This document shows positions 5,407 through 7,522 of a stretch of DNA of 7,522 nucleotides, piece after piece. The first letter of the stretch is position 1. Each line of letters opens with the position of its first letter. The notes beneath the pieces are model-generated. The model worked only from the letters and a program-made list of their open reading frames with translations. It was not told the DNA's origin and did no database searches. This DNA comes from Christensenella sp. UBA6420 (GTDB lineage: Bacteria > Bacillota > Clostridia > Christensenellales > DTU072): assembly GCA_002439705.1 (NCBI GenBank), contig DJPE01000076.1, positions 1-7,522 of the forward strand. Direction: 5' to 3'. The translations under genes were made by a program, and so were the position numbers.

Positions 5407-5435
5407 ATTATATTCCTTACTTATTGAAAAGTCAA
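5407..5435 (-). promoter_or_regulatory. mgtE promoter
   Basis: On the minus strand, TTGACT (5430-5435), a 17-base spacer and TATAAT (5407-5412) form a near-perfect sigma-A promoter. Transcription should start near 5400, giving a leader of about 159 bases before the mgtE ATG. Confidence 0.8.
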
Positions 5436-5491
5436 TTACTGAAAAGGTTCGAGTAGTATTTCCGAGCAGGGAAAAAACAACTTTCGACAAA

Positions 5492-5502
5492 GCCGTTACG
5501 GC
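5492..5502. promoter_or_regulatory. Short palindrome beside MATE promoter
   Basis: GCCGT-T-ACGGC is an 11-base palindrome ending two bases before the -35 of the exporter gene. Its position would suit an operator, but it is short and no regulator gene is adjacent. In the rest of the 5436-5504 stretch between the two divergent promoters I see nothing else. Confidence 0.2.
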
Positions 5503-5504
5503 GT

Positions 5505-5533
5505 TTGACAAAAGATTTTCGCAAGAATATAAT
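5505..5533 (+). promoter_or_regulatory. MATE gene promoter, near-leaderless
   Basis: TTGACA (5505-5510), a 17-base spacer and TATAAT (5528-5533) match the consensus completely. The expected start, about seven bases later (near 5540), leaves only about 3-5 bases before the ATG at 5544, so the mRNA would have practically no 5' leader. Confidence 0.8.
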
Positions 5534-5543
5534 GTAGCCGAAT

Positions 5544-7013
5544 ATGGAAAAGAATGAGAAAAGAACTTACGATATGACGTCGGGGCCGTTGCTCGGAAAA
5601 CTTATTGCGTTTTCCCTGCCGCTCGCCCTGTCGGGTATACTGCAACTTTTATTTAACGCAACCGACCTTATAGTAATAGGGCAGTTTTCGGAGACGAGTT
5701 CGGAATCTCTCGCCGCAGTCAGCAGTAACAACGCTTTAATTAACCTTATAATAAACGTGGCTATCGGACTGTCCGTCGGCAGTAACGTGGTAATGGCGCA
5801 GGCTATCGGTGCGAAAGAGTACGACAAGGCACAAAGGACGGTTCACACTTCCGTCCTTATAGCGGTTATTTTAGGATTTATTATAGGAATAGTAGGTTTT
5901 TTCTGCGCGAGAATTTTTCTCGAATGGATGAACACCGACCCTGTCGTCATCGACAAGGCGGAAGTTTATTTAAGAATTTTCTTTTTGGGTTCGCCCGCGA
6001 ACATAGTTTACAATTTCGGCGCGGCGATTTTAAGAGCGAAAGGGGATACTAAAAGACCGCTGTTATTTCTTGCCATATCGGGCGTTCTCAACGCGGGACT
6101 CAATATGATACTCGTTATTTTCGCGAAAATGGACGTAGCGGGGGTCGCTCTCGCCACGATAGTAGCGCAATACGTTTCTGCCGTTTTGGTTATAATAACC
6201 CTTTTGCGTGAAAAAGACTGTTGCCGCCTGTTCATAAAGAAATTGAAAATTCACGGCGCGGAACTTAAATCAATAATAAGAATAGGTTTGCCGTCGGGGA
6301 TACTGAGTTCTTTCTTCTCGGTAGCGAACGTTATTATTCAGACGAGTATAAACGGCTTCGGCTACAAACTTATGGCGGGCAACTCCGCGGGAAGCAGTCT
6401 CGAAGGTTTCGTTTACACTTCGATGAACGCCGTCAGTAACGCCGCCGTCACGTTCACGGGGCAAAACTACGGCGCGAAAAAATTGGACAGGATTAAAAAA
6501 GTAATGTGGCTCTGCTCGGCTATTACTGTCGTAATAAGCGTGGTAATGGGCGGAATTTTGCTCGGCTTCGGAAACTTTTTCGCGTCGCTCTACTCGAAAG
6601 ACCCCGAAGTAATCGGCTTTGCCGTGGACAGAATGAAAGTAATTTTGCCCGTGTACTTTATCTGCGGAATAGTGGAAGTTCTGGTAGGCGGAATGAGGGG
6701 AATGGGATATTCCATATCGCCGATGATACCGTCCTTTTTAAGCGTGTGCGCGTACAGAATAATTTGGGTGTACACCATTTGCCAAAGCATAAACACTCCG
6801 CAAATGCTCTATCTTTCCTATCCGATAAGTTGGGCTATTAACTTCCTTATGGACGTAGTAATGTTCGTATTCGTGTTCCGTAAAGCGAAAAAGAAAAACG
6901 AAACAGGGGTAGCCGAATTCGTCGCCGAAACGCCCGCCGAAGAATCCGCCAAAATTGAAATGGCCGCCTACGAAACCGACGTAGAAGAAAAAGCCGAGAA
7001 TGACGAAAACTGA
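5544..7013 (+). CDS. MATE family efflux transporter (489 aa)
   Basis: This is a multidrug/toxic-compound exporter of the inner membrane, driven by an H+ or Na+ gradient. The opening MTSGPLLGKLIAFSLPLALS GILQLLFNATDLIVIGQFS pattern (residues 11-49), with the conserved N38 and D41 region, is typical, and about twelve hydrophobic helices follow in two halves, the second starting near residue 245 (IRIGLPSG). Family members run about 440-470 residues; here an extra acidic, probably disordered tail (about 449-489, rich in E, A and K) is added. The start at 5544 fits relatives that carry a short charged N-terminus before MTxGP, but there is no ribosome binding site and the promoter -10 ends ten bases upstream. 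An alternative start is Met11 (5574), also without a good site. Substrate cannot be predicted. Confidence 0.93.
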   Translation: MEKNEKRTYDMTSGPLLGKLIAFSLPLALSGILQLLFNATDLIVIGQFSETSSESLAAVSSNNALINLIINVAIGLSVGSNVVMAQAIGAKEYDKAQRTVHTSVLIAVILGFIIGIVGFFCARIFLEWMNTDPVVIDKAEVYLRIFFLGSPANIVYNFGAAILRAKGDTKRPLLFLAISGVLNAGLNMILVIFAKMDVAGVALATIVAQYVSAVLVIITLLREKDCCRLFIKKLKIHGAELKSIIRIGLPSGILSSFFSVANVIIQTSINGFGYKLMAGNSAGSSLEGFVYTSMNAVSNAAVTFTGQNYGAKKLDRIKKVMWLCSAITVVISVVMGGILLGFGNFFASLYSKDPEVIGFAVDRMKVILPVYFICGIVEVLVGGMRGMGYSISPMIPSFLSVCAYRIIWVYTICQSINTPQMLYLSYPISWAINFLMDVVMFVFVFRKAKKKNETGVAEFVAETPAEESAKIEMAAYETDVEEKAENDEN

Positions 7014-7016
7014 AAT

Positions 7017-7241
7017 TTATTCGCCGAAAATTCTCTCGCAGACGGTATAACAAACGGTTTTAACGTTCTTGACGTCGCGAACGTAAATTTTAGACTTGTC
7101 TTTAAGCGTAATCGTAATTTTTCCCGACTTCAAAGTCATATTCGGAATAACGCTGTTTCTCGGCGTGCCGACGGTGGAAAGAGTGTATAGAATATTCTTT
7201 ATATTAAAGAAGTCGATTATTTTTTTCTTTGTGTTTCGCAA
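7017..7241 (-). pseudogene. Small ORF or 5'-truncated gene remnant (~74 aa)
   Basis: The frame ends three bases from the exporter stop, convergent to it. Codon choice resembles the neighbouring genes and the peptide looks like a folded beta-rich C-terminal piece: LSTVGTPRNSVIPNMTLKSG, then KITITLKDKSKIYVRDVKNV and a helix TVCYTVCERIF. This recalls PH-like small domains, but only loosely. There is no ATG: the only near-start is a TTG at 7239-7241 with no ribosome site, and an in-frame TAA lies at 7266-7268. The upstream sequence is non-coding and leads into the tRNA promoter. The most likely reading is the 3' remnant of a gene that lost its 5' end; a small gene with a non-ATG start is the alternative. 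Confidence 0.45.
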
Positions 7242-7331
7242 CGTCGCAAGAAACGGACGAAAGCCTTACAAACTTGCATATTTATATAAATAAAAGAATG
7301 AAGTAAAAAAGACGACGCTTCAAAATTTTGC

Positions 7332-7360
7332 TTGCAAGAGACATATCAATATGATATTAT
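7332..7360 (+). promoter_or_regulatory. tRNA-Gly promoter
   Basis: TTGCAA (7332-7337), a 17-base spacer and TATTAT (7355-7360) lie 13 bases before the tRNA 5' end, a usual distance for a tRNA promoter. Confidence 0.6.
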
Positions 7361-7373
7361 ATATATTGTTCGC

Positions 7374-7447
7374 GCGAATGTAGTTTAATGGTAAAACAGC
7401 AGCTTCCCAAGCTGCGGTCGTGGGTTCGATTCCCATCATTCGCTCCA
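7374..7447 (+). tRNA. tRNA-Gly(CCC)
   Basis: The full cloverleaf is visible: acceptor GCGAATG/CATTCGC, D stem GTTT/AAAC with the GG of the D loop, anticodon stem GCAGC/GCTGC around TTCCCAA (anticodon CCC, reading GGG), T arm GTGGG-TTCGATT-CCCAT, discriminator T and encoded CCA (7445-7447). A perfect inverted repeat begins within its 3' end. Confidence 0.95.
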
Positions 7448-7499
7448 TATACAAAAGGCAGTCATTTACGACTGCCTTTTGTATATGGAGCGAATGATG
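7434..7499. repeat. 30-bp perfect inverted repeat spanning tRNA 3' end
   Basis: Positions 7434-7463 are the exact reverse complement of 7470-7499, with a 6-nt loop ATTTAC. The left arm includes the last 14 bases of the tRNA (7434-7447, including CCA). The inner part, AAAAGGCAGTC and GACTGCCTTTT, is a normal bidirectional rho-independent terminator for the tRNA. The outer half of the right arm is an inverted copy of the tRNA 3' end, which a terminator does not need. Confidence 0.9.
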
Positions 7500-7522
7500 C
7501 GGGCGAACAGCTTGCCCTTGTG

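Noticed and set aside
6506..6841. Plus-strand open frame inside the MATE gene
   Set aside because: It is an alternative frame of an unmistakable exporter, rich in Arg and Asn, with no ribosome site.

Overview
The window looks like a chromosomal segment of a low-to-moderate GC Firmicute, most likely an uncultured gut Clostridium-class organism. The reasons are strong AAGGAGG ribosome binding sites, canonical TTGACA/TATAAT promoters, a tRNA with an encoded CCA end, a clostridial-type MATE exporter, an MgtE magnesium channel and a DUF4417 gene. Placement below class level cannot be supported from sequence alone.

Left part (1-3720, almost all minus strand) is an accessory island that looks more AT-rich than the rest. 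Read in transcription order it holds an XRE-type repressor and an ImmA/IrrE zinc peptidase (overlapping genes behind a strong promoter with TTAAC operator-like half sites), an intergenic stretch with a plus-strand promoter and terminator that could make a ~75 nt antisense RNA, a DUF4417 gene, an overlapping gene for a small MGGRG-starting, histidine-rich protein, and four small paralogous proteins (94-101 aa). The arrangement suggests a toxin-like protein followed by an array of immunity-like paralogues. Two of the paralogues have near-identical ends and a completely different middle. A palindromic repeat lies at the left edge. No integrase, transposase or structural phage gene is in view, so this could be a remnant or the edge of a larger element.

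Middle part (3811-5435, minus strand) is the magnesium transporter mgtE with its own terminator and promoter. Its ~160 nt leader is notable: it holds a well-formed 25-codon leader ORF with a perfect ribosome binding site. The second half of that ORF overlaps a set of competing hairpins followed by seven U residues, which looks like a translation-coupled attenuator. I see no M-box riboswitch.

Right part (5505-7522) is a divergent MATE exporter whose consensus promoter puts the transcription start only a few bases before the ATG (a near-leaderless mRNA). A convergent small ORF that looks like a truncated gene follows, then a tRNA-Gly(CCC) gene with its own promoter. The terminator after the tRNA is part of a perfect 30-bp inverted repeat that includes the last 14 bases of the tRNA itself.

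The strongest candidates for something undescribed are the DUF4417/HxH-protein/paralogue array with its mosaic paralogues, the mgtE leader-peptide attenuator, and the small antisense RNA candidate inside the island.
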